A DNA stretch of 64,000 nucleotides from JANWVO01 sp964458495 (GCA_964458495.1 CAYWJB010000002.1:1-64000), one strand, 5' to 3'; positions 40,541-49,940 are shown, counted from the stretch's first letter. Notes: generated by a model from the letters alone, not told the origin. Translations and numbers: made by a program.

Positions 40541-42684
40541 CAGCTCATCCTCCCGCTCAGCGTGTTGAGCACGTTCATGGGCGTCATGGGCACCAGAGGC
40601 ACACGGACGCCGATGGCGTTGGCTACCGCGTTCGCGATCGCCGCGATGCCGCCAATGGCGGGCGGCTCGCCCAGGCCGATCACGCCGCGCTTGTCGTTGA
40701 TCTCGTCGATCTCCAGGTGGATCAGGATCTCGCCGATATCCTTGATGCCGGCCAGCTTGTAGAATTCCATCTCGTTGTTCAGCATGCGGCCGGTGATGGC
40801 GTCCATCACACGCTCTTCCATCAGCGCGCCGCAGACCGACATGATGATGGCGCCGTAGATCTGGCTCTCGGCGGTCTTGGGGTTGATCACCGTGCCGCAG
40901 TCCTGCACGGCGACGATGCGGTTCATCTTCACGATGCCGGTTTCCACGTCCACAGTCACGTCGGCGATCTGCACTCCGCCGACGCCGCCCGTGTTCAGGC
41001 CTTCTTTCGGAGCATCGCGCGGGATATTCTGCCCGGTCTCGCTGATGGTCTTCACGCCGAGCTTGGCGCAGGCGGCTTTCCAGGCGAGGCTCTTCGCCGG
41101 ATTGCCCTTTACCTGGATCTTGCCGTCCACGGCTTCGAGTTCCGTGGCGGGCGCGCCAAGAGCGGGCGCTACTTCTTCGAAGAGCTTCGTGAGCGCGTTG
41201 ACGGTCGCCTTGCGGGTCGACGAGCTGACACCGCCCACAGTGGTCGATCCGCCCGAGGTGCCCGAAGGCGGATAGTTCGTGTCGCCGATCTTGACGCGGA
41301 TGTCGTTCACCCGCAAGCCGAGGCTCTCCGCCGCCACCTGCGCGATGATCGTGCGCGTGCCCGTGCCGAGATCCTGCGAGCCGAGCTCCACCTCCACGGT
41401 GCCGTCGGCGTGGATGTTGCAGCGCGCGGTGGAGTCGTGCCCCGCGCCGCCCCATGTGTTGACGCCGATGCCGAGCCCGCGCTTCAAGTGGCCGCGTCCA
41501 GAGTCGCCGCGGGGGTGCCACAGCTTCTTCCACTCGGCCATCTCGGCCGCCTTCTTGAGCTGGCGTTCGTAGGTGTCGGGACGCGCCGTGAGGTCCACGT
41601 TCTTCAGGAACAGTTCGAGCGGGTCCATCTTCATCTTCGCCGCCAGGTCTTCCATGGCGGCGCAGGTGAGGTAGGAGGCCTGCTGATGGTTCGGAGCACG
41701 CCAGGCGCGGATGGGGGCCGTGTTCGTGCTCACGGCGCTGTGGTTCTTGCGCTGGTTCGGAATCCGCGTGTAGACGTAAGGAATCGGCGGGCTGCCGCCG
41801 CCGGTGAATCCGCCGGTGGCCCAGCTATTGCTTTCCCACAGCGTGATCTTGCCGTCCTTCGTGGCGCCCAGTTTGATGCGCGCGAAGGCGGACGGGCGGC
41901 ACCCGGCGATCACCTGCTCGACGTTGCGCTCGAGAAACAGCTTCACAGGACGCCCGCCGGCAGCCTTCGACAGTTCGGCAGCCGCCACTCCCCAGCGGTC
42001 AGGCTGGAATTTGGAGCCAAAGCCGCCGCCGATGTGATCCTGGTGGACATGCACATTGGCTGCGGGCACGTTCACTGCCCGCGCCATGTCGCCGCGGATG
42101 CTGGTGACCGCTTGTGTGCTGGGGTTCAGCTCCACTTTGTTGTCCGGCGTCCAGGAGACGACATTGCCGTGCGGCTCAAGACAGGAGTGTTCGAGAACCG
42201 GAATGCCGTAGAAGCCCTCGCTGATCACGGCGGCTTCCTTCAGCGCCTGGTCGGGGTCGCCCTCGATCTGTTCGCCGGCGGCTTTCGCGCGGGACTGCGC
42301 CTTGTTCAGGTCGGCCTCATGCACCAGATGGGGCAGCACTTCGTATTCGACCTTGATCTTTTTGAGCGCGTCCCTGGCTGCCAGCTCCGTCTCGGCGGCG
42401 ACGAACGCCACTTCCGTGTGGGCCCAGTAAATCTCCGTGCCGGCGGGCGAAACCACACGCACGCTCGTCACGCCCGGGTGCTTCTCGGCTGCGCTGGTGT
42501 CGATGGCCTTCACCCGCGCGTGCGCGTACGGGCACACCAGAGTGGCACCGTGCAGCATCCCCGGCTTGTTGAGATCCGAAGAGTACTTCGCCCTGCCCGA
42601 AGCTTTTTCGACGCCGTCCAGACGGTTCAGGCGCTTGCCCATCACCTTCCGCTTGGACATCTCCGGCCATTTGTACTCAGGCAT
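40540..42684 (-). CDS. molybdenum hydroxylase molybdopterin-binding subunit (XdhA/PaoC-like)
   Basis: This 714-residue large subunit holds the molybdopterin cofactor and oxidises aldehydes or N-heterocycles by hydroxylation. It starts MPEYKWPEMSKRKVMGKRLN. The catalytic glutamate is probably E673 in GLGEPPAIGG. The loop that is AYRCSFR in true CO dehydrogenase is IRAWRAPN here, so it is not a form I CO dehydrogenase. QDHIGGGFGSK and DLGTGTRTII are cofactor-binding segments. AAGGAGGG precedes the ATG. It overlaps the small-subunit gene by 8 bp. Substrate is unknown. Confidence 0.92.
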   Translation of the reverse strand: MPEYKWPEMSKRKVMGKRLNRLDGVEKASGRAKYSSDLNKPGMLHGATLVCPYAHARVKAIDTSAAEKHPGVTSVRVVSPAGTEIYWAHTEVAFVAAETELAARDALKKIKVEYEVLPHLVHEADLNKAQSRAKAAGEQIEGDPDQALKEAAVISEGFYGIPVLEHSCLEPHGNVVSWTPDNKVELNPSTQAVTSIRGDMARAVNVPAANVHVHQDHIGGGFGSKFQPDRWGVAAAELSKAAGGRPVKLFLERNVEQVIAGCRPSAFARIKLGATKDGKITLWESNSWATGGFTGGGSPPIPYVYTRIPNQRKNHSAVSTNTAPIRAWRAPNHQQASYLTCAAMEDLAAKMKMDPLELFLKNVDLTARPDTYERQLKKAAEMAEWKKLWHPRGDSGRGHLKRGLGIGVNTWGGAGHDSTARCNIHADGTVEVELGSQDLGTGTRTIIAQVAAESLGLRVNDIRVKIGDTNYPPSGTSGGSTTVGGVSSSTRKATVNALTKLFEEVAPALGAPATELEAVDGKIQVKGNPAKSLAWKAACAKLGVKTISETGQNIPRDAPKEGLNTGGVGGVQIADVTVDVETGIVKMNRIVAVQDCGTVINPKTAESQIYGAIIMSVCGALMEERVMDAITGRMLNNEMEFYKLAGIKDIGEILIHLEIDEINDKRGVIGLGEPPAIGGIAAIANAVANAIGVRVPLVPMTPMNVLNTLSGRMS

Positions 42685-43324
42685 TGGACCCTCCTTTCAT
42701 CGTCTTCGCCGCCTCCAGCACCGCCTGCCGGATGCCGACATACGTGCCGCAGCGGCAGAGGTTGCCGCCGAGGCCGTCCTTCACCTGCTCGTATGTCGGA
42801 TTCGGGTGCGTGTCGAGGAACGCCTTGGCCGCCACCACGAAGCCGGGCGTGCAATAACCGCACTGCTGGGCGTCGTGATTCACAAACGCTGCCACGACCG
42901 GGTGCGGCCGCCCGCCGCTGAGAGCGAAGCCCTCGACTGTGGTGATCTGCTTGCCCTGGGCGTCTATGGCGAGGATGGTGCAGGCATACATGACCTTGCC
43001 GTTGACCAGAACCGAGCATGCGCCGCAGGTGCCGCGGTCACAGACGCGCTTGGCGCCGGTCAGGTCCAGCTTGTTGCGCAAAACGTCGAGCAGCGTCTCG
43101 CGCGGCTCGACGGACACCTTCATGGGCTTGCCGTTGATGGTCAGCGTAACGGGCACGGCGCCCGGCCCCATCACCCCCGCCGCCGTCTGCGCTTCGGCCG
43201 GCTGCTCCAGCAGCGCCGGGGCCACGGCGCCCGTGACGCCAATGCTTTGCAAAAGTCCGCGGCGCGATACGCCGCGCCGGTTTTCGTGATTGGATTTGAG
43301 TTCGGAATCTGGGTGTCGACTCAC
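42677..43324 (-). CDS. Tat-exported 2Fe-2S subunit of molybdenum hydroxylase (PaoA-like)
   Basis: This 215-residue small subunit carries two 2Fe-2S clusters. The plant-type site uses C95, C100, C103 and C115 (CDRGTCGAC). The second site uses C155, C158, C190 and C192 (CGYC and CRC). The N-terminus holds a twin-arginine signal, RRGVSRRGLLQSIG, as in PaoA of E. coli, so the folded complex should be exported to the periplasm with its partners carried along. The start is GTG with AAGGGGAAC before it. It is the first gene of a minus-strand operon in the order small-large-FAD-small cysteine protein. Confidence 0.92.
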   Translation of the reverse strand: MSRHPDSELKSNHENRRGVSRRGLLQSIGVTGAVAPALLEQPAEAQTAAGVMGPGAVPVTLTINGKPMKVSVEPRETLLDVLRNKLDLTGAKRVCDRGTCGACSVLVNGKVMYACTILAIDAQGKQITTVEGFALSGGRPHPVVAAFVNHDAQQCGYCTPGFVVAAKAFLDTHPNPTYEQVKDGLGGNLCRCGTYVGIRQAVLEAAKTMKGGSNA

Positions 43325-43396
43325 AGTGGTTCCCCTTCCCTCCCCCGGGGCCCTGGCAGAAACGGCAGGGAGCCAGGCCGCCGGGATCTTCTTCAG

Positions 43397-43402
43397 TCTA
43401 TA
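43397..43402 (-). promoter_or_regulatory. possible extended -10 promoter for the molybdoenzyme operon
   Basis: On the minus strand TATAGA is preceded by TGG, giving an extended -10 element. The predicted start near 43390 lies about 66 nt before the small-subunit GTG. No good -35 was found. Confidence 0.35.
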
Positions 43403-43504
43403 CCAGTGCCATTCGCACGATGCTTTCGATTGCCGTGGATCCCGATTAAGGCTTTTTCAGTATTATGAGGCCCCGCCTTGGGCAATGCGCCGCGGCCGCC
43501 AGGC

Positions 43505-43756
43505 TCAGATCTCGCCTGCCGCTTCCAGCAGCAGATGCACGAGACCGGAGATGGTCTCGGGATCGTCCGGCAACCGCCAATGCCGGGCGAAGCCGAGGCA
43601 GAAAGAGCGGAGCAGGATCAGCCGGTCCGGGAAATCACGGTTCATGGCTTCGCGCGTCAGCGGCGCGCCGCGGCGAAGATCCGCCCACATCCCGGCCGAG
43701 AGCATCCCCCGGAGTTCATCGAGCGTCTGAGGCGCCCGAGGATGGTCCGGCAGCAT
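43505..43756 (-). CDS. hypothetical small protein
   Basis: This possible 83-residue protein starts MLPDHPRAPQTLDELRG and ends in LVHLLLEAAGEI. Its composition and predicted helices look protein-like, and it lies in a gap with no stronger candidate. I see no known motif and no clear ribosome site. The frame stays open upstream to 43990, but that part is arginine-rich and not convincing. Confidence 0.4.
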   Translation of the reverse strand: MLPDHPRAPQTLDELRGMLSAGMWADLRRGAPLTREAMNRDFPDRLILLRSFCLGFARHWRLPDDPETISGLVHLLLEAAGEI

Positions 43757-43771
43757 GAGACCAGCGTGCCA

Positions 43772-43853
43772 AACTTGCCGCGGCGCGAACAATTGCGGAA
43801 GACTTGCGCCTGTGAAGATGAAGCGCCGTAGCTGCCTTGCCGCCGCGCCGGCG
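43772..43853 (+). pseudogene. decayed copy of the S66 peptidase gene start
   Basis: This stretch resembles the leader and first codons of the S66 gene at 48047-48122. The best part starts at the ATG at 43818 (MKRRSCLAAAPA) and matches MKRRSFLAAAPA at 48088, with about three base differences in 34. The upstream ACTTGCC and GCGGAA blocks also match, apart from a 7-bp insertion just before the ATG. The likeness stops after about 12 codons, and what follows is not peptidase-like. It is probably a gene remnant. Confidence 0.55.
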
Positions 43854-44114
43854 CGCGCGGCGCGGCAGCTCCTGTTCCTCTGGCCGAACCGTCGGATGAA
43901 CATTCTGATCTCCAGAGCGCCACTTTGGACGAAGAATTTCCCTCCGCGCCCCGCCACGAACTGCTGCGAGTGCGTGTCAGGCGGCGGCACAGCGGGGGTG
44001 TTTCACGCAACGGACACACAAGGGTCATCCTTCGGAAACAGATCCCTCCTACCCTGAAACAGTGCCCGCGCCCCGGATGCGCGGCCGGATCGAAATCGTT
44101 TCAGGAGGACGTCG

Positions 44115-47100
44115 TTGTTCGTACTCAGGCTGTCCAGTCTCGCTGCCGCCCTTCTTCTGGCCCCTGGCGCCGTGGCCCAGAGCACATTGGGCGTCATTCT
44201 GGGAACCGTCACCGACCCCAGTGGCGCCGCCGTTCAAGGCGCCGACGTCAGAATCCGCAATCTGGCGGAGAATCTCGAGCTGTCGGTGCGCACCAGCACC
44301 GCGGGCGATTATGAAGCGCCGGATCTCAAGCCCGGCAACTATATGGTGACCATCGCCGCCCCCGGTTTCCGCCAGTTCCGCGTCACGGATCTCGTCTTGC
44401 AGGCCAGAGTCCGTCTGCGGGTCGATGCCCGCCTTGACGTGGGCGAATTGAGCCAGACCGTCGAGGTGGTTTCTTCGGCCGGTGTCATCGCCACCGACAC
44501 GCCCGCCATCGCCTCGTATTTGACCGCCAACAAGGTTCTCGACCTGCCCTCCAACGTCCGCGGTGCAGGCAGCACCAGCCCTTACGCGCTGCTGCAGACG
44601 CTACCCGGCGTGCAGGCTGACAACGGCCTCGGACTTTCCGTGCAGGGCGGCCTGCCCGCCCAGAGCGAGTCCAGCGTCGATGGCATCTCCATCACGCAGG
44701 TCACGGGCAACAGCCCCAACCGCAACCAGTTCCTCTCGGTGGAATCGATCAACGAAATCCGCGTGCAGGGCGTCGGCAACACCGCCGAATTCGGCCAGCC
44801 CGGCGATATCACCGTCATCTCGAAAAGCGGCTCCAACGACTACCACGGCGCGCTCTTCTGGTACCACCAGAACAAGGCCTTCGACGCCCGTTCCTACGGC
44901 CAGAATGTGCTGCCGGCCAAGATCGGCAACACCTTCGGCGCCACCGCCGGCGGCCCGCTGTCCATTCCCGGCCTTTACAACGGAAAGGACCGCACGTTCT
45001 TCTATTTCACTTGGGAGTCGCTCCGCTTCCCCCGCCAGAGCACCATCCAGAACACCGTGCCCACCGCCTTCGTCAAGCAGGGCGACTTCAGCCGCGAGGG
45101 CGTCAACATCCGCGACCCGCTCACCGCACAACCCTTCCCCGGCAACCTCATCCCCGCATCGCGAATCAACCCCGTGGCCAAGGCGATTCTTCCCTTCTAC
45201 CCGGACCCGAACACCGGCCCCGCGGACCGGCGCGCCGCCGCCAATTACCGGGACAACCGTCCCACCACCATTGAGTCCGACCAGTTCGAGTTCCGCGGCG
45301 ATCAGAACCTCGGCGTCAGCCACCGCGTCTTCGGCCGATTTTTCTACAAAAACATCCCGTCTTCGGCCCCTAACAACCTCACGCTGCCCTCCGACACCAT
45401 CCAGGAGAAATACTGGCAGTTCTCAGGAAGCTGGTCTTACACCATCACGCCCAGCCTGTTGAATGAACTCCGCATGGGCTTCGTGCGGTCCGACGCATCG
45501 CGCATCTTCGACTTCGACGGCCGCGCCTTCACCAACAGCCTCGGCCTCAAGGACATCCAGCGCGACATCTTCTTCAATGGCCTCCCGAACTTCAGCATCG
45601 ACCTCTACACGGCCTTCAACAAGGGCCGGCCCGGCTACGGCATCTCCGACAATTTCCAGCTCATCGACAATCTCACCTGGACCCGCGGCCGCCACACCTT
45701 CAAGTATGGCGGCGATATCCGCAATCTCCGCGCGCGCTCCGACCTCGGCTTCACCACCGGCAACAACTACGGCGACTTCGGCTTCGGCCCCACCTTCTCC
45801 GGCTACGGCTTCGCCGACTTCCTCCTCGGCGTCCCCACCCAGTCGGCCATCGCCGTCGTCAGCCGCGACAATGACGGCCAGGCGTGGCACTACAAGTTCT
45901 ACGCCCAGGACACCTGGCGCGCCACCAACCGGCTCAACATCGACCTCGGCGTGCGCTACGAACTCCACCCCGGCTACAAAGACAACGGCCTGAACATCGC
46001 CAACTTCGACCGCTCCATCCCCGTGACCGGCCGAGTCCTGATCATGTCCGATCCCAAGGCGCGCGAATTCGTCGCGCCCGGCGCCGCGCTTTCGTTCAAC
46101 GCATGCCCGGCGCCCGCCATCAACGGCGTTCCCTGCACGCCCATCGTCACGGCGCAGGAAGCGGGCCTGCCGGAAGCCCTGCGCAAGACGTACAAGACGC
46201 AGTTCCTCCCGCGGCTCGGCTTCGCCTACCGCCTCAACGACCGCACCACGCTGCGCGGCAGCGGCGGCTTCTACAACATGATCATCCTCGGTTCGGTGTT
46301 TTATTCGCTCACCGGCACCGTGCAGAGCGATGTGCGCAACTTCAACAACGTCGGCGCCGACGGCCGCCCCATCTTCACGCTGCCTGAAACCCGCACCCCG
46401 GGCAGCGGCGTGCGCGGCGGCGCCATCGGCACGTTCGAGTTCCGTACCGCCAACCAGATCGATTTCCGCCCGCCGCAGATGCTGCAATGGTCGCTGTCGA
46501 TCGACCGCGAGCTCGACCGCCACACCGGGCTGCGCGCGTCCTACATCGGCAGCCGCTCCTACCAGATGCCCTGGGCGCCGGACATCAACCAGATGCTGCC
46601 CTCGGACCGTTTCTTCTCCCAGCGCAGCAACCTCGAGCGCCCCTTCCCGAACTTCGGCCTGATCTTCAGCCGCGACGCCGGCGCCAACGCCCTTTACAAC
46701 TCGCTGCAACTCGAAGTCAACCGCCGCCTGGCCTCAGGCCTCGCTTTCACGAGCGCCTACACGCTGGCCAAGAACCTGGCCGACAACGCCGGGCCCGCAC
46801 CCTCCGGCTTCGCCGGCGAGAACGGCGGCGGACGGGTCACCAACTCTCTCGACAGGCGCGCCGACCGCGGCGATGTCTACGCCACGCGCCGCCACCGCTT
46901 CGTGAACACGCTCGTCTATCAGCTGCCCTTCGGCAAGGGCCGCCGCTATCTCTCGCAGGTATCCCGCCCGGTGGATCTGCTGCTCGGCGGCTGGCAGATC
47001 TCTTCAATTCTCACGCTGCAATCCGGCCCGTTCCTCACGCCCGTGTTTTCCGGCGGCGATCCCTCGGGCACCAATGCTCCCAGCCGCGGCTCGCAGCGCC

Positions 47101-47519
47101 CGGACCGCCTTGGCGCCGCCAACGGAAGCGTCTCCAATCCCACCCGCGACCAGTGGGCTGACCGTGCGGCCTTCGCCTGTCCCGGCCGTGCCCCGGGCGC
47201 ACTCCAGTTCGACTGCCGGGTCGGCGCCGTCCCGGGCCGCGATCCCAACCCCATCGCCCGGTTCGGCAATGCAGGCGTTGGCATCCTGACCGGACCCGGC
47301 ACCTTCGCCTGGAACGCCGGCTTGCACAAGCGCGTAGTCGTCGCCGAGGGTGTCAGCCTCCGGCTCGAAGGCAGCTTCACCAACCTGCCCAACTGGACCA
47401 ATCTCGGCGATCCCAACCTCAACATCGCCGACAACAACTTCGGCCGCATCACCGGCAGCCGCGGCGTCGACTTCGGCGGCGGCCGCACGGGTCAGGTTTC
47501 CCTGCGGCTCGAGTTCTGA
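44115..47519 (+). CDS. Oar-like TonB-dependent outer-membrane protein
   Basis: This 1134-residue outer-membrane protein has a signal peptide (about residues 1-22, ending GAVAQ). A carboxypeptidase-regulatory beta-sandwich follows (about 25-105, GVILGTVTDPSGAAVQGADV), then a plug region and a large beta-barrel ending in SLRLEF. A final aromatic residue is the barrel-insertion signal. Such proteins are abundant in acidobacteria and are thought to import or display large substrates. The start is TTG, with AGGAGG 6 bp upstream (44103-44108), and no better ATG is near. A strong hairpin follows the stop. Substrate is unknown. Confidence 0.9.
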   Translation: MFVLRLSSLAAALLLAPGAVAQSTLGVILGTVTDPSGAAVQGADVRIRNLAENLELSVRTSTAGDYEAPDLKPGNYMVTIAAPGFRQFRVTDLVLQARVRLRVDARLDVGELSQTVEVVSSAGVIATDTPAIASYLTANKVLDLPSNVRGAGSTSPYALLQTLPGVQADNGLGLSVQGGLPAQSESSVDGISITQVTGNSPNRNQFLSVESINEIRVQGVGNTAEFGQPGDITVISKSGSNDYHGALFWYHQNKAFDARSYGQNVLPAKIGNTFGATAGGPLSIPGLYNGKDRTFFYFTWESLRFPRQSTIQNTVPTAFVKQGDFSREGVNIRDPLTAQPFPGNLIPASRINPVAKAILPFYPDPNTGPADRRAAANYRDNRPTTIESDQFEFRGDQNLGVSHRVFGRFFYKNIPSSAPNNLTLPSDTIQEKYWQFSGSWSYTITPSLLNELRMGFVRSDASRIFDFDGRAFTNSLGLKDIQRDIFFNGLPNFSIDLYTAFNKGRPGYGISDNFQLIDNLTWTRGRHTFKYGGDIRNLRARSDLGFTTGNNYGDFGFGPTFSGYGFADFLLGVPTQSAIAVVSRDNDGQAWHYKFYAQDTWRATNRLNIDLGVRYELHPGYKDNGLNIANFDRSIPVTGRVLIMSDPKAREFVAPGAALSFNACPAPAINGVPCTPIVTAQEAGLPEALRKTYKTQFLPRLGFAYRLNDRTTLRGSGGFYNMIILGSVFYSLTGTVQSDVRNFNNVGADGRPIFTLPETRTPGSGVRGGAIGTFEFRTANQIDFRPPQMLQWSLSIDRELDRHTGLRASYIGSRSYQMPWAPDINQMLPSDRFFSQRSNLERPFPNFGLIFSRDAGANALYNSLQLEVNRRLASGLAFTSAYTLAKNLADNAGPAPSGFAGENGGGRVTNSLDRRADRGDVYATRRHRFVNTLVYQLPFGKGRRYLSQVSRPVDLLLGGWQISSILTLQSGPFLTPVFSGGDPSGTNAPSRGSQRPDRLGAANGSVSNPTRDQWADRAAFACPGRAPGALQFDCRVGAVPGRDPNPIARFGNAGVGILTGPGTFAWNAGLHKRVVVAEGVSLRLEGSFTNLPNWTNLGDPNLNIADNNFGRITGSRGVDFGGGRTGQVSLRLEF

Positions 47520-47553
47520 TCCATCCGACGTTTATTCGTCTCCTCTACGCACA

Positions 47554-47579
47554 GCCGGCCCGCAGGAATGCGGGCCGGT
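47554..47579 (+). terminator. terminator after Oar-like gene
   Basis: CCGGCCCGCA at 47555-47564 pairs perfectly with TGCGGGCCGG at 47569-47578 around a GGAA loop, giving a 10-bp G+C-rich stem. It lies 35 bp past the stop and is followed by TTGCTTGATTCT, a weak U-rich tail. Confidence 0.7.
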
Positions 47580-48087
47580 TGCTTGATTCTCCCGGCGCCC
47601 GCCCGTGCGCCGCATTGACGAGCGCTTCTTCACCGGTCTCAGGGGCTTCTCCACCAGGCTGTGCGACCTGCGCTGCCACAGGGCCTGCGTCTCCGCCAGG
47701 GGCCGCGCAGATGCGGCCTTCGATCCTCGCTTCCAGCGCCTGGAGGGCAAAGCCGGAGTCAAGCTGGTCTGCTGGGACCTGTCGGCCAACTGCAGCTCGG
47801 TGGCCCACCGGCACTTCCCCTGCGCCCTCATCTTCGCCGGCCGCTCCCGCCGCAGCCAAGAGCCCAGGAGGCGCCGCTGCGTAAACCGGATTGCGGCTGA
47901 GAAGGCGGTTGTCGTGTCGCCCGCCGGGCGAATCATCCCCGGGCGCATCCATGACCCGATCCGCTGCCCGGTTCTTCCGAAGAATTCGGGGAGCGGAATC
48001 TGGCCTTCCGCCCTGCCTGGTTGTCAGGCGCACGGGACGAAAGGCCGGACTTGCCCCGGCGGCCGCCGATGCGGAACACTTGTGCCA
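47580..48087. other. intergenic region without a recognisable gene
   Basis: About 500 bp separate the receptor terminator from the S66 gene. Frames are open on both strands, as is common at this G+C content, but none resembles a protein and none has a ribosome site. The plus-strand frame from 47605 reads into the S66 gene but is rich in Arg and Cys and is not credible. The last 40 bp match the decayed copy at 43.8 kb. The rest may be eroded coding sequence. Confidence 0.5.
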
Positions 48088-49110
48088 ATGAAGCGCCGCA
48101 GCTTCCTTGCCGCCGCACCGGCAGGTGCGTCCACAATCCTGCAACCGGCGGGACTGGTGAAACCACGCGCGTTGCGTCCCGGGGACACCGTCGGGCTGAT
48201 CACGCCCTCCACGTATGTCTCCGATCCGGATCGCCTGTGGCTGGCGCAGCGGACCATCGAGGAACTGGGGCTGCGGTGCAGGATGGGAAGGAGCGTGGGG
48301 CGGCGCGAGGGCTATCTGGGAGGCACGATCCGCGAGCGCGCCGGCGACCTGCACGCCATGTTCGCCGACCCGGAGGTGAAGGCGGTCTTCTGCGTTCGCG
48401 GCGGCTACGGCGCGGCAATGCTGCTGGACTCCCTCGATTACGCATTGATCCGCAAGAACCCGAAGATCCTGCTGGGCTACTCCGACATCACGGCGCTGCA
48501 TCTGGCGGTGCACCGCATGGCAGGGCTGGTGACCTTCCATGGGCCGGTGGTGCTGAGCGGGCTGACGGACTGGACGCTGGAACATCTCCGGCGAGCCTTG
48601 TTTGAACCAAAACCGTTGGGGAAGCTCTCGAACCCGCCCGAGCCGCGCCCCATCCGCCCGAAGCATCCATGGCGCGCGGTGCGCCCGGGCAAGGCGCGCG
48701 GCCCCCTCGTGGGCGGCAACCTGACGCTGGTCTCGACGACGCTTGGCACGCCGTACGAGATCCAGACCGAGGGAAGGATTCTGTTTCTCGAGGATGTGGG
48801 AGAGGAGCCCTACAGCATCGACCGGATGCTGACGCACCTGCGCCTGGCAGGAAAGCTCCGCGGCATCCGCGGGCTGATCTGGGGCGAGTGCGCGGGGTGC
48901 CGCCCGCGCGAGTTCCAGCCGGGATTCGAGTCGACGTTTTCGACTGGCGAGGTGGTGCAGAACATTTTGGGCTCGCTGGACGTGCCTGTGTTGACCGGAC
49001 TGGTGATCGGTCACACGGACGATCAAATGACCCTGCCGCTGGGCGTCGAGGCGGAACTCGACGCCGAAGCGGGAACGCTGACCATTCTGGAGTCCGCCCT
49101 GGTGGAGTGA
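48088..49110 (+). CDS. S66 family LD-carboxypeptidase (LdcA-like)
   Basis: This 340-residue serine peptidase belongs to the family that trims D-alanine from tetrapeptides of recycled peptidoglycan. The family also includes microcin-immunity MccF proteins. The catalytic triad is visible: S132 in GYSDIT, E235 in FLEDVGEEPYSID, and H309 in GHTDDQMTLPLG. The N-terminus MKRRSFLAAAPAGAS is a twin-arginine-type signal, so this copy may be exported, whereas classical LdcA is cytoplasmic. The ATG at 48088 starts the signal directly. The next gene follows 5 bp after its stop. Confidence 0.9.
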   Translation: MKRRSFLAAAPAGASTILQPAGLVKPRALRPGDTVGLITPSTYVSDPDRLWLAQRTIEELGLRCRMGRSVGRREGYLGGTIRERAGDLHAMFADPEVKAVFCVRGGYGAAMLLDSLDYALIRKNPKILLGYSDITALHLAVHRMAGLVTFHGPVVLSGLTDWTLEHLRRALFEPKPLGKLSNPPEPRPIRPKHPWRAVRPGKARGPLVGGNLTLVSTTLGTPYEIQTEGRILFLEDVGEEPYSIDRMLTHLRLAGKLRGIRGLIWGECAGCRPREFQPGFESTFSTGEVVQNILGSLDVPVLTGLVIGHTDDQMTLPLGVEAELDAEAGTLTILESALVE

Positions 49111-49115
49111 CACTC

Positions 49116-49940
49116 ATGCGATACGTTCTGTTCTTTGTTCTCCTGCCCGCTTTGGCGGCGCAGAGTCCGCGCACCGAACTGCTGTGGCCGGAGGGCGCTC
49201 CCGGCGCTGTGGGAAACGAGGACGCCGACAAGCCCGCGCTGACGGTTTACCCGGCGGTGCAGCCCAGCGGCGCCGCCGTCCTGATCTGTCCAGGCGGCGG
49301 ATATGTCAACCTCGCCATGGACCACGAAGGGCGGCAGGTGGCCGAATGGTTCAACTCGTTCGGCGTCACTGCATTCGTTCTGAAATACCGCCTGGGGCCG
49401 CGCTACCGCCATCCGGCAATGATCGAGGACGCGCGCCGCGCAATGCGCATGATCCGGTCGCGCGCGAAGGAGTTCGGCATCGATCCGGCGCGGATCGGCG
49501 TGATGGGCTTCAGCGCGGGCGGGCATCTGGCCTCGACGCTGTCGAACCATTTCCAGGAAGGTGAACGGCCGGACTTCGCCATCCTCTGCTATCCGGTGAT
49601 CAGCTTCACCACCCGCTACACGCACAGCGGCTCGATGCGCTTCCTGCTGGGCGATCCGCCCGATCCCGCGCTCGTATGGGAGCTTTCCAACGAGCTGCGC
49701 GTGTCATCGCAGACGCCGCCGACGTTCCTTTTTCACACCAACGCCGACACGGGCGTGCCGCCGGAGAACAGCATCCTCTACTACCTCGCCTTGCGGCGCG
49801 CCGGCGTCCCGGCGGAGCTGCACATCTATCAGGAAGGGCGCCACGGCGTGGGGCTGGCGCCCAAGGATCCGGTACTGTCCACGTGGCCGGCGCGCCTGAA
49901 GGACTGGCTGGCCGTCCGCGGCATCATTCCGCCGCAGTAA
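49116..49940 (+). CDS. exported alpha/beta hydrolase (acetyl-xylan-esterase-like)
   Basis: This 274-residue hydrolase has a short signal peptide (MRYVLFFVLLPALAAQ). The catalytic triad can be placed at S133 in GFSAGGHLAS, D211 in NADTGV and H243 in GRHGVGL. An oxyanion loop GGGYVNLA is also present. The pattern fits the BD-FAE/xylan-esterase branch, which removes acetyl or other acyl groups from polysaccharides. It sits 5 bp after the S66 gene and is probably cotranscribed with it. The true substrate is unknown. Confidence 0.88.
   Translation: MRYVLFFVLLPALAAQSPRTELLWPEGAPGAVGNEDADKPALTVYPAVQPSGAAVLICPGGGYVNLAMDHEGRQVAEWFNSFGVTAFVLKYRLGPRYRHPAMIEDARRAMRMIRSRAKEFGIDPARIGVMGFSAGGHLASTLSNHFQEGERPDFAILCYPVISFTTRYTHSGSMRFLLGDPPDPALVWELSNELRVSSQTPPTFLFHTNADTGVPPENSILYYLALRRAGVPAELHIYQEGRHGVGLAPKDPVLSTWPARLKDWLAVRGIIPPQ

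Noticed and set aside
40540..42684. Carbon monoxide dehydrogenase (CoxL)
   Set aside because: The AYRCSFR active-site loop of form I enzymes is missing (IRAWRAPN here), so the family is a different molybdenum hydroxylase.
43857..44057. Continuation of the decayed peptidase frame as a real gene
   Set aside because: After about 12 codons the translation loses all likeness to the S66 family and shows no other domain.
47605..48087. Upstream extension of the S66 peptidase frame
   Set aside because: The extension is rich in Arg and Cys, has no ribosome site and would bury the Tat signal that starts at 48088.
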